A stretch of 64,000 nt of DNA from Paraphaeosphaeria minitans (lineage: Eukaryota; Ascomycota; Dothideomycetes; Pleosporales; Didymosphaeriaceae): assembly GCA_015832175.1 (NCBI GenBank), contig WJXW01000003.1:1364001-1428000 (forward strand). The letters run 5' to 3'. Shown here in pieces: positions 34,530 through 45,499 of this stretch. The position numbers and the translations under genes are program-made. Every line of letters starts with the position of its first letter. Position 1 is the first letter of the stretch. The notes beneath the pieces were generated by a model. It searched no databases and was not told the origin of the DNA. It worked only from the letters and a program-made list of their open reading frames with translations.

Positions 34530-35074
34530 CTAGCCTATACTCTCCTTAGATTACTAGAGGTTTTAAAGTCTATTTTAGAACTTATAGCCTTAAAAACTGT
34601 AACACCTTCTTTATATTCTCCTTTTATAAGGATATTTCTACTAGGGGATATAACCTTACAGCCTAATTTAGTAAAATTTAGATTAAGACCTCTTTCTATA
34701 AGTCTATTTAGGCTTATAAGGTTAACACCTAGTTCTAGCACAAATAAAACCTTACTTAAGGTTACTTTCTTACTTATTTTAGTAAATAGGAGTTCTATAT
34801 TTCTAACTCCTTTTACTACTATAGAGGTATTTATTGGTTCTAAAGTAGTAAATAACTCTTTTATATAATAAGTGTGGATAGTGGCGCTAGAATCTAGTAT
34901 AAAGTCTATTTCTTTAGACTTATTTTTAGGTTTTTTAGTAGTAAGAATAGTCTTTCTATCTTTTTCTTTTAGAAGAGTATTATTACTACTTTCTTTATTA
35001 AACTTTTCCTTTCTAGCCTTATAGTTTATAGGCTTTTTATTAGGGAATTTAACCTAGTAATTAGACTCTATATG
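34530..35074 (-). pseudogene. Copia protease/pre-integrase fragment, lightly mutated (distal part)
   Basis: The minus strand is open from the edge of the inserted element down to 34535, unusual in this block. The only exception is a TAG in the place of the Trp after the zinc knuckle. It carries the retropepsin motif F-I-L-D-S-S-A-T-I-H near 34900 (D-S-G-A with Gly changed to Ser) and, further on, L-G-V-N-L-I-S-L-N-R-L near 34690-34735, the entry to the Copia GAG-pre-integrase region. Reading stops near 34530, where the Copia fragment is truncated. Its proximal part is at 42355-43150. The scarcity of stops suggests weaker RIP than in neighbours. Confidence 0.8.
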
Positions 35075-35268
35075 TGTTAAAGTAAAACACTTACTTCTGT
35101 GATTCTTTCTGGATCCACTAATTTAGATCACGGGATTCTTACTAAGAGACTCGTTTCTTTTATATATAGTCTGCCCTTTTAGCATTCTTTCCTATAATTA
35201 GCTCTTTGTATTCTTTACAACTCTACTCCTAAATATTTTATAATAGTTTAAGCCCTTTTTACTCAATA
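35075..35268 (+). repeat. Copia 5' LTR (194 bp)
   Basis: Opens TGTTAAAGTAAAACAC and closes CTCAATA (original AACA). It matches 42160-42354 and 58848-59041. The internal stretch TTCTTTCTGGATCCACTAAT is well preserved. Confidence 0.9.
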
Positions 35269-35284
35269 GTTATAAGCCTAGCGC
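35269..35284 (+). other. Primer binding site for half initiator tRNA-Met
   Basis: GTTATAAGCCTAGCGC directly follows the LTR; the second copy of the element reads GTTATGAGCCTAGCGC at 59042-59057. The reverse complement, GCGCTAGGCTCATAAC, matches the anticodon stem-loop of initiator tRNA-Met (CAU anticodon inside GGCTCATAAC). Priming by an internal half of this tRNA is known from Drosophila copia. The A in copy 1 is a RIP change. Confidence 0.7.
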
Positions 35285-35439
35285 TTAGAACGTAGGATAA
35301 TTCTCCCTACCTACTTAGCAACGCTTAAATTATTATATAACACTCTATTTAGAACCTCTCTACGATATAACCCCTCCATTTCTAATTACAAAAATTATTA
35401 AAATAGCAGAAGTATAGCTTAGTAATCGCGCTAGCTAGC

Positions 35440-38400
35440 CCTACTAGTTTATCCAGCTTTAATTCTAAGTAAACTTAAAAGGAATCTAGAACTAAATTAA
35501 CCTAGAGGCGATTAACGCTCTAGCAATTAATTACGTAAAGCTAGAATAACCTTCGCTCCTACAAAAACTATTACTAATTGCGGATACAGCCTCTATAGCA
35601 AGTATTTAATTATACAAAGCAGAGCTTACTAAGTATAAAATAGATAAGAAGAGCTTTCCTTTACAAATAGCGAAATATAGAGTAGCAGTTTCAGACTAGC
35701 AAGTAGACTATACTAAGATACAGAATCTCTAAACTTAGGTAAACGCTATAGTATCGCCTAATCTGCTTACTTCTACCATAATTACTCTAGTTAATACACG
35801 CTAAACTACGCTTTAGTTTCTAATTTAACTCTTAAAGGAAGATCTCGCACTAAATAAAAGAGCTATATAAAATAATGTTTAAGCTTTATACTGCGCTTAT
35901 CTTAAGAAGGCTAAGTAGGTAAGACAAAGTCCTAAGATCTGGTTTAAAGAGTAGTAGCTCCTCTATTAAAAAGCGAAGACCTACTTAATTAGCGAAATTA
36001 GTAGACCACTTACTACCTAAGATTTCCTAGATGTAATCACTGCGCGTATAGCACTAGATTAGGCCTGATTAATAAACTAATAGCTAATCTAGGATAAGAC
36101 GCTAGGAAAGAATTAGATTACGCTAGACAATCTAGGGAAGGTATTTTTAGCGCTTGTCTAGGAGCATTTAATCTAATCTAGTTCTAATAAAATAAGTAGG
36201 GTATTCGCCACTTTTAATGGATTATTAAGACAATCTACTAACTCTAATAGTTTTAGTTTGTCTAATTAGACAAAGAAACAACCAAACTATCCCTATAAGC
36301 CCTATACTTATAGGTAGAAACTAATAGAGTGCTAAATAAAGACTTTAAACCGCAATAGCTAGATTACCCTAGGATAGAATATTATTATTTAATCTCACTA
36401 ATAAAGAAAAATTAGAGATTTTTAATTAACTTAAGCAGCCTAAGTGGTTAAACCTTTGTAATAAGATCACGAAGGTAGAATAGAATAAGAAATAATCCTC
36501 TACTAAAACTATTAAGTATCCTAGTAGTATTACTGCTACTCTACTAAACCTATTTAATCTGCCTATAGATAATAGAGTATTAGGTGTCTACTTTACTCTA
36601 TATTCTAACGCTTATCCTCTATTAGAATGTATAATACTAGATAGTGCTATAGCAGTTTACCTAGTTAATAATTGCAAAAGACTTATTCCTAAGACGTTTT
36701 AATTATTAAATAAGAGTGTGGATGCAGGTACATAAAGCCTCCTAATTTTAGGAATTAGTAATAGACTAATTAAGAATGCTTTGCATAGGAAAAATAGGAG
36801 ATTTATAGAAGATCTACTACTCTAAGGAGTAAGAGTAGTAGAAGGCTTTTATATAAATATTATATTAGAAGCTCTTTTAAAGAAAGCAAAGATTTAGTAC
36901 TTTAGTTTAGATTACACTTTTAGGATTAGAAGCCTAGAATAAAGCGTTGTCTTAGTAGACCTAAGATGCGAGTATAACTTTACTTTCTTATAATATAAGC
37001 TAATCCACTCTTATCTAACTGTTATAAGTATAACCACTAAAGGATTATTCTAGGTTAAAATTAAGAGATTAGATTCTAAGGACCTCTAGCACCTTTAAGT
37101 AGGGTATGTAGAAAGTAGAGCCCTATAAGCTCTAGTAACTGCAGCCTAAGGTGTAAAGATTACTAGAATATTAAGAAAGAATTACAAGCACTATACTACT
37201 ACACATATAACCTAGGTAATTTCTAAAAGACCTAGAGAATAATTACCTAGGCTATTTTACTTATTATTCTAGGATCTATTTAATATGCCCACTGCTTAAA
37301 ATAGAGAAAACTAGGTTTTACTAATTAAAGAAAATTTTAGTAAGAAACTTTACATTTTTAATCTTAGAACAAAGACGCTTTCTAAGATAATAAAAATGTG
37401 GCAGAATTTCTTAGCTCTTGTTAATACAAAATACGAGCTTTAAATTATAAAAATCTACTAGGATAATAATATAGTAACACTTCTATAGAGAGGGAAATCT
37501 TAGTACGAATTTTAGGCTAATTAGGAAGGGACAACAATTAGTAGACTACCGCCCTATACATATAAGCCTAATGGCGCTGTAGAAAAAGTAGGCTAAGAGC
37601 TTATAATAAAAGTAATTAAAATATAAATAAGCGTAAATCTGCTATTAAATCTCTAGCCTAAGATTATATAAGCGGTATACTAGCTCTAAGGAATAATTCC
37701 TAGCCTAGTATTAGGCTATTAATCACTTAATAAAACGTTAGATGCTTAGTTTAGACAATATTTTTATTATTTCAAACTAGTAAAAATATAATATAGGACA
37801 GCTAATCTTTGTCTAAACTAGAGTGCTGTCTACGCCTATAGCTGCTAAGCTTACCCTTTAGATTAGGAGCGTACAGCTAGGTAAGATAGAAGAGAATTTA
37901 ACGTAAATCCTAGGGGCTATATTAGATACTTAGTAGGCTATAAAGCTTCTAATATCTACTAAATATAGATTTCTTAGCTTAATTAGGTAATTACTACACG
38001 AAACATAAGGTTTAATAAGTTTTTATTCTATAAAAAATTAGAAGAATAATCTATTCTAAAGATAGAAGTGTTAAAAATAGTAGAAAGCCTCTAAGAAGGA
38101 GAGCTAAATAATCTAGGAGAAGTGTATAAAGACGCGCTTAATATTCTTCCTAAAATAAACAAGTATATAAGAACTGCTACTAGACCTATAGGTAACGCTT
38201 AGGTAATTAAAAGCAAAGTAGGCTAGCTAAGTAATTAGGAACCTAAGGTACTTACTACTAAGCAAGCTGTAGGCTTAGCTAGCTAGCAGCTAAGAATTTG
38301 CTTAAGTAGGAAAGGAAGTATAGGACTTATAACCCCTAATTAGACACTAGAGCTAGGTAATCTTAGGGGTAATCTGTTAAGCAATTAAGAGATATCTAGT

Positions 38401-40460
38401 AGCTACTAGAACACTATTAGGAGAGCTAGCCTGCCAGAATCTAGGGATTTAATACCCTATTTATTAGTAGAAACTAATTAGGTTACTAATTAACCTAGCG
38501 TAGATAACTTAATCACGCTAGATAAAGTAGATAACCCACTACTATACTAAAGGCGAAGGCAGATCTATTTAGAGGTAAGTAGAATAAGTAGGCGAAATTA
38601 TAGTAAAGCACTAGAAATTAACTAACTAATAAATTGCTATCTACTATTGCAAAGATTAAGAAAGTAAAATAATTAGAATAATTAGTTAGAGGGTAGGTAG
38701 AAGCTAGGTGCTTATACACTAATTGCTAATTATTTTTAAAATAATTTTAATGTAATATTAGAGCACACGTTTATACTAGGAGTAGTAGAGGCCTAGTCTA
38801 AGTAAGAAGAATATATTACACTAAATATAATAGTATTTGCTTCTATGCTTAGAAAGGCGCCTAGAGCGTTTTATGTAGCTTAGACTTATAGAGACGAGCT
38901 TATACTAAAGCCAACCTTATAAAAACACCTTTATAATTATCTATATAGGAAGCTATTCCTCCTTACTGCTTACAAAGAAATCTTAACTTTATAAGATAAA
39001 GGTACCTAGATAGAGATTAAATAATTAGAGGTGTTAGAGCGACTGCTCCTTTTAAAGTAGGTCTTTACCTATAAGTTTAATTAAAATAGATACTTTAAAA
39101 AGTGTAAAGCTCGAATTGTTGTAAGAGGAAATCTTTAGAAAAAGAATACTCTCTACTCTACCTATACTACTACTCTAGTAGTAAGATCTTTTTAATTAGC
39201 TGTAGCTCTGGCAGCAGAATTTAATCTAGAAATTTTATAATTTAATATAGTAGGAGCATTTCTAAATACTCTTATTATAGTTGCTAATCTAGTAACTTGT
39301 AAATTACCTAATAGTTTTAAAAAGCTAAGAAAGTGTATAAGATTAAATTAAGCTTTGTATAGCTTAAGAGATTTACTACTTCTTTAGTATAAAGAATTTA
39401 CAGGATTACTTTAATCTTATAGACTCTTAGCTTCGCTAGAAGAGCTATGCCTTTTCTTTAATAGTAATTAAAGTATTATTGTTTTATTTTATATTAATAA
39501 CATTCTTCTTCTCTATTACAAGAGTAAAGAGAAAGAAGCCCTAGATTTTTAAAAGAAGATCACAAATAAATATAAGATTAAATTAAAAGGACTAGTAGAG
39601 TAGTTCCTAGGTGTTTGAGTGATTAGGGACAGAGAAGCAAGATTAATTTCTCTAGTCTATAATACCTACATTAATAAGATTATAAAAAAGTTTAACCTTT
39701 TAAACTCTAGGAGCTTCCCTACTACACCTCTATTAGCAGAAAATCTTATTCTAAGTATAGGAGAAGCTACTCCTTAAGAAATAAAGCTTTTTTAAAAAGA
39801 GGTAGGATTAGCTCTCTACATAGCAATTATGCTATGCCTAGATATAGCCTTTACAGTGTTAAAGCTATTACACTTTCTAATAAATCTAAGTAAAGAACAC
39901 TTTGCTGCTATTAATCGTGTGATCCTTTACCTCTATTAAACTAAATAGTAGGCTATAGTCTTTAGAGGCTATAATAGACCTAATCTGCTAATAAGTAGAG
40001 ATGCCTTATTTACTAATAATCTAATATCACGGTGATCTTCCTATAGATATATTATCCTATTATTTAGAGGAGCTATCCTATAGAAAGCAGCTTAACAGAA
40101 CACAATTACTACTTTAATAATAGAAGCAGAACTTCTAGCGTTTAAACATATAAGTAAAGAAGCTATAGCGATTAAGAGATTCTTTACTAAGCTTACTCTA
40201 GATCTAGGACCTTTATAGAAGGTCTATTATAATAATCTTTAAACTATTTGTTTAGTAATTAGAAAGAACAAAAGAATTACTACTTAACTACGCTATATAG
40301 ATATTTAGAATATATAGTTGCGGTAAGAGTATATAAAAAGATTGTTTTAAGTAAAATATCTTCTAACTAGCGAAATGCTAGTAAATGGCCTTATAAAGGC
40401 TCTTACTTATTAGTAGTTTAATAAATTCAAAAGGCTACTAAATCTGTAAGATATAAGTAT
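35440..40460 (+). pseudogene. Copia gag-pol (copy 1), RIP-degraded
   Basis: Gag-like sequence runs to about 36430, integrase lies near 37360-37900, and the RT catalytic box F-Y-I-N-N-I-L is at 39487-39504, with both Asp codons of the usual Y-V-D-D changed to Asn. RNase H at about 39990-40140 has G-A-I-L, K-A-A and E-A-E-L-L-A, the standard fungal Copia pattern. Integrase before RT marks the Copia order. Stops at CAA/CAG/TGG positions occur throughout. Confidence 0.85.
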
Positions 40461-42159
40461 AATAATTATAGAATAAGAGTAGGTAAGTAGAGAATTAATC
40501 TATTAACTACCTAGAATTATTAATTTAGAGCTAGGAAATAAGAAAAGAAAAAGAAAAAAAAGAAAAAATTAGAGGGAGAATAAGAATTAAAGAAAGAGGA
40601 GATTAAAGAGCTTATCTATAAGTATATAGACCTTCTTTCTCCTCTGCTTAATCGCAGGGGTGCGAGAATCTCCCTTATAATTAGTAGTAGGAGATTTTTT
40701 CTATCCTCCTCCTCTCCTCCTCTCTATAGTAGGTAATTTCTTACCCTATCTACCTCCTCCTCCCCTCTTTTAATTAGTAGGAGGAGAAGCACTTGTCTAG
40801 CCTCTACCCTACTTTAGAGCTAATAGGCCGCTTATCTAGCTATTTTAATTAGAGTATTAGCTGTGACCGCGCTGCTCCTTAATAGGTAGGGTAGGAGGGT
40901 AATTACCCTATCCTCTACTAAGGATTAGCTAGGAGGGAGGGAGTAGGACAGTAGCTATATACTAAGCTTACTCCTCTTAACTACTAGTAGAAAGAGGACC
41001 TTATAAGGCTACTTTAACCTTTTTACGTAGCTTAGTAATTAGCCTTTTCTACAAAAAGTATTAGCTAAACCTAGAAAGAATCTTAGAATAAAAGCTTATA
41101 TTAGCACCCTCTAATAGTTAATAGCGGATAAAATCTATAGCTAGAGTCTAAATATGCGGCTAGCTATAGAAACAATTAGCAAAATTAGCTAAAGTAATAG
41201 AATAACCCTATATATAGTAGTATAAGAGTAGGTAAAGTAGGTATAGCAGCGCCTGCCTAAGCTTAAAGTGTTATTATAGTAGCGTCTATTACTCTTTCCT
41301 ACTAGAGCTCCCTTTAAGTAGCCTAAGCAGCTTACTTATTTAAGAGCACTAAGCGATTACTAAGGGCCTAGAGCTAGGGTAGGAGGAGCTAGTAAAGTAA
41401 AAGAATTTTAGTAGGAGAATTAGGAGCTTTATTTAGTAGCTTTTACAGCCTTTACTACGCGTGCTTTAGCTAAGTTATTAGATATCTAAAAGAGTTAGTA
41501 AAGCTCTAAATAATAGAAAGAGCGTAAGGTAATAATTAGAAGAAAATAACTTACTATAAAGTAGTAGAATTTAAAAGCTTAAACTAGTAGGCTTAAATTA
41601 GATAGAAGGTTAAAGCGTTAAAAGTAAAAGATTAAAGAGAGAAGATTAAGCGCTAGTAAAGGGCTTATATACTCTACTGCCTATCTAATTATTAAGCGCT
41701 AAATGCGCTTTTTCCTTACTACTTATTTCTTTTACTACTACTCCTTTTTAATTAAAACGCGCCTACCTATTGTACTTACTAGCTAGTAAGAGCGGGGAAA
41801 TTACCTTATAGTTAATAGGAAGTGAGTAAAAAAAGCAGTAGAATAAAAGCGTTTACGCTCTAGACCTTTGTGCCACGCTTATAAGCTCCTAACCTACCAG
41901 AAGAAGAGATTCTGGACACGATTCACGATAGGATTCGTGATTTAAAAGATAAATAGTAATTGTTTTGCTATTATAATAAGTAGGGGGTGATAGAATTACT
42001 GTTCTTAAGATAAGGAGATTTAGAAGAATAATTCTTAATAGTTTTTTAATCTTTAAACAGCCTTTAAACGGTTTTTTAAAGATCTTTAGAAAGGATTTAA
42101 ATAATTATAGATTACTTCTTAGAATAGGTGATTCGCTTTAAGCAATTACCTAGGGGGTG
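40461..42159 (+). other. 3' extension of the Copia element, origin unclear
   Basis: About 1.7 kb lie between RNase H and the 3' LTR, far more than most Copia elements have. The first part (about 40560-40760) is strongly purine- then pyrimidine-rich. Near 41430-41690 a plus-strand frame has helix-like runs (L-L-Q-P-L-L-R-V-L and L-E-E-N-N-L-L), reminiscent of the C-terminal helices of fungal pogo/Fot1-type transposases or of a coiled coil. A captured gene or a small nested element are both possible. The purine tract TAGGGGGTG ends it. Confidence 0.4.
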
Positions 42160-42354
42160 TGTTAAAGTAAAACACTTACTTCTATAATTCTTTCTAGATC
42201 TACTAATTTAGATTATAGGATTCTTGCCAAGAGGCTCGTTTCTTTTATATATAGTCTGCCCTTTTTGCATCCTTTCCTACAATTAGCTCTTTGTATTCTT
42301 TACAACTCTGCTCCTAAATATCCTGTGATAGTTCGAGCCCTTTTTACCACAATA
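42160..42354 (+). repeat. Copia 3' LTR (195 bp)
   Basis: The partner of 35075-35268. It ends CCACAATA and is followed by the target duplicate ATATG. The polypurine tract TAGGGGGTG lies just upstream. Confidence 0.9.
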
Positions 42355-43150
42355 ATATGTCTCTCTTTACTACAGTAGGAATAAAGGTCTTTTTTACTAT
42401 TTCCTCTAGTAGGTATAGACATTTCTATGTCTTTATCTTCTCTAGAGTTATTATTATTTACTCTAGGAAGTAGATTACTATTAGTAGGGCCTTTTTTATA
42501 TAACTTAGTCTCCTAGATTTGTCTAGGAGCTAGCCTACTATAGAATCTAAATTTAGGTCTTCTTCCTCTTTATTATTTATTCTAATAGATTAAATAATAA
42601 CTGCAATAATTTACTTATAATCCCTACTATTTAGATTGTTTAGAAGTAGGGCTACTAGGAATCTTTTAGGAAAATTAATAGACTTAGCCTCTAGGTTATT
42701 TACTAGCCTCTTAAAGCTATTAACATAGCTTTCTAGATTATTTTTATAGCTAGTAAAAGTAGTGTTAATAAGGTTTTTACTTAGTATAAATTTACTATTA
42801 AATCCCTTTAGCTTATAAAGTTCTTTTAACTTATTCTAAAGTATATAGGGATTTGTTATAAATCTAGTTTATACTAGAGGGCGATCTTCTAAAGAAAGTT
42901 TTAAAACACTAGTAGCTTTAGAAGCTTTTTCCTATAAAATAGCTTATTATTCTAGAGTTAGGTCTTAAATATTACTAGACATAACCTCTAGACAACCCTT
43001 ATTAATAAGGTAGGCCTCTATTCTAATAGACTAAATTTCGTAGTTCTTAGAACTACTTAACTTAGGAATTTTAAATAGAGAGTCTCCTATTCTATCTAGT
43101 TTTAATATATATAGACTAGTAGGGTAAGTACTTCTCTAAATTCTAGATCT
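42355..43150 (-). pseudogene. Copia gag fragment, lightly mutated (proximal part)
   Basis: The upstream half of the minus-strand Copia whose distal half is at 34530-35074. With the intervening element removed, the two parts meet in a CCHC knuckle reading Y-S-Y-C-S-K-E-R-H-I-E-S-N-Y. Two cysteines are tyrosine, and the usual Trp after it is TAG. The sequence just before the knuckle (42361-42480) has no stops. The left part is gag. The LTR of this element was not identified. Confidence 0.7.
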
Positions 43151-43173
43151 TAATAAGATTCTAGGTTAAAATA

Positions 43174-43332
43174 GGGTTTAATTGCCTTATACTTCTTAAT
43201 TTAGAAGTTATAGGTCTTATAGGGGTTTAATTACCTTATACTTCTAGTTTACCTTTTAGAAGTTATAGGTCTTATAGGGGTCTAATTGCCTTATACTTCT
43301 AGTTTACCTTTTAGAAGTTATAGGTCTTATAG
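43174..43332. repeat. Tandem repeat, 55 bp x 3 (first unit 49 bp)
   Basis: Units at 43174-43222, 43223-43277 and 43278-43332 each start GGGTTTAATT/GGGTCTAATT and end GGTCTTATAG. The last two are nearly identical and differ only by transitions. A unit length that is not a multiple of three argues for a non-coding leader. Confidence 0.8.
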
Positions 43333-44298
43333 GTTTCTAGATTAAACCTTTTTTAGGTATCTAGAATTAAACCTAAAATCCCTTCTTCTCCTTAATTCCT
43401 AGGAGATCTAGGTCTTCTATCTAGAGATATATAACTTTTCTCTAAATAACCCCTAAATAATCTTCTACTGGACAGAAAGCCTATAATAATAGGTCTTATA
43501 ACTTCTAGAGAATAATCCCTAAGTTCCCTTTTTACCTTTCATAAAGATAACCTTTTCTATCTCTTAATAATAAAGAATAGCCCTAGGTTTTTTTTTAAGG
43601 AAAAAATGCCTTCCTAGGCGTAAATAGGTTCTATTTTTTAGTAGTAAAACTAGCTTAGGCTAGGCTCTACTAGATTTTCCTTATCTAGAAGAGGCTATAT
43701 AGTAGGGACTCTTCTAGGTAACTATTTTCTACGCAGTTTCTAGAATAGTTTAATTCTACTACTACCTTCTTAACACTAGTTAAATGGCCTAGTTTTATAT
43801 ACCTTTAGTTCTAGGAGAAATTACTCTTATATAGACTTTACTTCTAGTTTACCTTATTACTCCTTTATTACTAGAGGTAAGGCAGGCATGGACGGCTAGG
43901 ATAGAACTTTAGAGAATACTAGCCTAACTTATAAAGTAATAGGCCTATTCTCTTTACCCTTTACTAGATAGATAACTATAACTAGGTAAACTAGGCTAGG
44001 GTAGAACGCTTATATAAGCCTCTTAACTCTATATCTCCTAGAGAGGTAGGAAATAGATCTTTCTAATGAAGTATATCTTTCTAGAGAGATATAGTCTCTA
44101 GAATTTTATTCTAGTAAGGAATTAAACTAAAGGTTATATAACCTAAATAGTTTCCTTCTAGAAATACCCTCTTTCTTTATAGGGTTAAAAGTTACCCTTT
44201 ATAGGAAACTCTATAGTAGTTTAAACTAATAGGTAAATACCTAAATAGTACTCCTAATAGACTAATACGTAGTAGAAGGCTAGGCCGGGCTTATAACC
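43333..44298. other. AT-rich relic DNA, probably part of older Gypsy and Copia remnants
   Basis: No domain recognised with confidence. Its right end adjoins a solo LTR that interrupts a Gypsy integrase resuming at 51301, so upstream pol sequence of that relic may lie here. Confidence 0.3.
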
Positions 44299-44471
44299 TA
44301 TAAAGACGAGGTAGAGACTAGAGAATAAAGGGTAACTTTCTAAACCTAGTACCTTCTCTTCCCTAGTACTAGTTACCTAGAATAGTAGAGACTAGGGTAA
44401 TAGAGGGTAGATTAAACGTAGGTAAATAGAGTAATAAAACCTTAGGTATAGGCTTAGAATTGCTATCTAGA
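44299..44471 (-). repeat. Solo LTR C, copy 1, first part
   Basis: With 51055-51300 this makes one LTR-like repeat of about 415 bp, matching 52099-52498 from end to end. In minus-strand reading, copy 2 of the family opens TGTAAGGTATAGG. TAACC at 44294-44298 and 51301-51305 may be its target duplication. The Gypsy at 44472-51054 splits it. Confidence 0.75.
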
Positions 44472-44882
44472 TGTTAAATCCAATAGGGTAGCTAGTCCTA
44501 GAGGGTTAAGGTTGGTTCTTAGGCAGAAGTACTTACAAAAGGTAGAAGGTGTTATTAATATAATAGTATCTTATAAAGTATAATAAGTTAATAATATAGT
44601 CTACTAGAATCTAAACAATAAATTAATAAACAGATTAAACACAAGTATAGAGAGCCTACTCTTACGTTCCTATATACTAAGGCTGCTCTGCTGCTTAGTG
44701 CCACTAAGTAACTAAGCACCTTACGTAACCTACTCTACTACTTAGTACTGCTAAGTAACTAAGTATATTACGTAACCTAATCTAAGTTGCTTAGCGTCTC
44801 TTTATTATATTTATAACCCTATTGTCACTTTATCACACCTTTATAAGCGCCTAAGTCCTACGTTGTTATCTAGTACGTAATA
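44472..44882 (-). repeat. Gypsy 3' LTR, U3 type 3 (411 bp)
   Basis: In plus-strand reading TGTTAAATCC to CGTAATA. Its U3 contains a roughly 50-bp tandem duplication built on CACTAAGTAACTAAGCACC. The purine tract AGAAAGGGAGGGGATAA precedes it on the minus strand. Confidence 0.9.
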
Positions 44883-44919
44883 TTATCCCCTCCCTTTCTA
44901 TTCTTCGTTCTAAAGAATT

Positions 44920-45430
44920 ATGCCTACTAACTATAATTCTATAAAGTGTTATTATAGCCTTATCTCTACTATTAAAAACTATAGAGTAGTTATAGTGTTA
45001 AAGTGCTCCTTCTATAAGTTATATTTCTATATTTATAAAGTCTACGTTAGCTTAGGGAAGTGTAGTAAGTATTAAAAATAAGGCTTAAAGTATAATATAG
45101 CTGTTACTAGGAACAAGTTCTTATAGTTAATTACTAAGAAGAAGAAATTAGAGGCGCAAATATTAGAGGCGTAAAAAGAATAAAATATAGTATTTAAAGC
45201 CTTACGCGTAGCGTGCATAAAAGAGGATTAGTTATTAAAATAGTTAGCGTAGAATAAAAAGCGTACTAGTAAAATTATTATAGTAGAGAGTGCTGCTCTA
45301 GTAGAGCTAGAGTTAGAGGAGGACCTAGCCTATCCTACTTAGCCTACTAGTCTAGCTAAATTAGCACATCTATATAGTCTATAATAGATAACCTGCCTCT
45401 AGAGTTCTAGGACAATTCCTTAGCGTTATT
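44920..45430 (+). pseudogene. Antisense cysteine/coiled-coil frame of Gypsy element (copy 3)
   Basis: Plus-strand frame, antisense to the element's pol, from ATG 44920 (M-P-T-N-Y-N-S). An N-terminal part has K-C-S-F-Y-K-L and G-K-C-S-K-Y, in which several tyrosines fit mutated cysteines, so a zinc-binding cluster is likely. A coiled coil follows (K-K-K-K-L-E-A-Q-I-L-E-A), then an acidic L-V-E-L-E-L-E-E-D. It is the best preserved of the three copies. A transcription-factor-like or nucleic-acid-binding role is only inference. Confidence 0.55.
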
Positions 45431-45499
45431 GTCTGAGGTAAGTCTATTAATAAAATTCTTTAATCTTTTATTAACAGTTTCCTAGGTAGTTCTTTAGTT

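Larger units (their letters stand above)
35075..42354 (+). mobile_element. Complete Copia retrotransposon (copy 1), RIP-inactivated (ATATG target duplication)
   Basis: A 7,280-bp element with LTRs 35075-35268 and 42160-42354 and the 5-bp duplication ATATG at 35070-35074 and 42355-42359. It inserted into the zinc knuckle coding part of another, minus-strand Copia. Order on the plus strand: LTR, primer site, gag, integrase, RT, RNase H, a 1.7-kb 3' extension, purine tract, LTR. A second copy starts at 58848. Confidence 0.95.
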
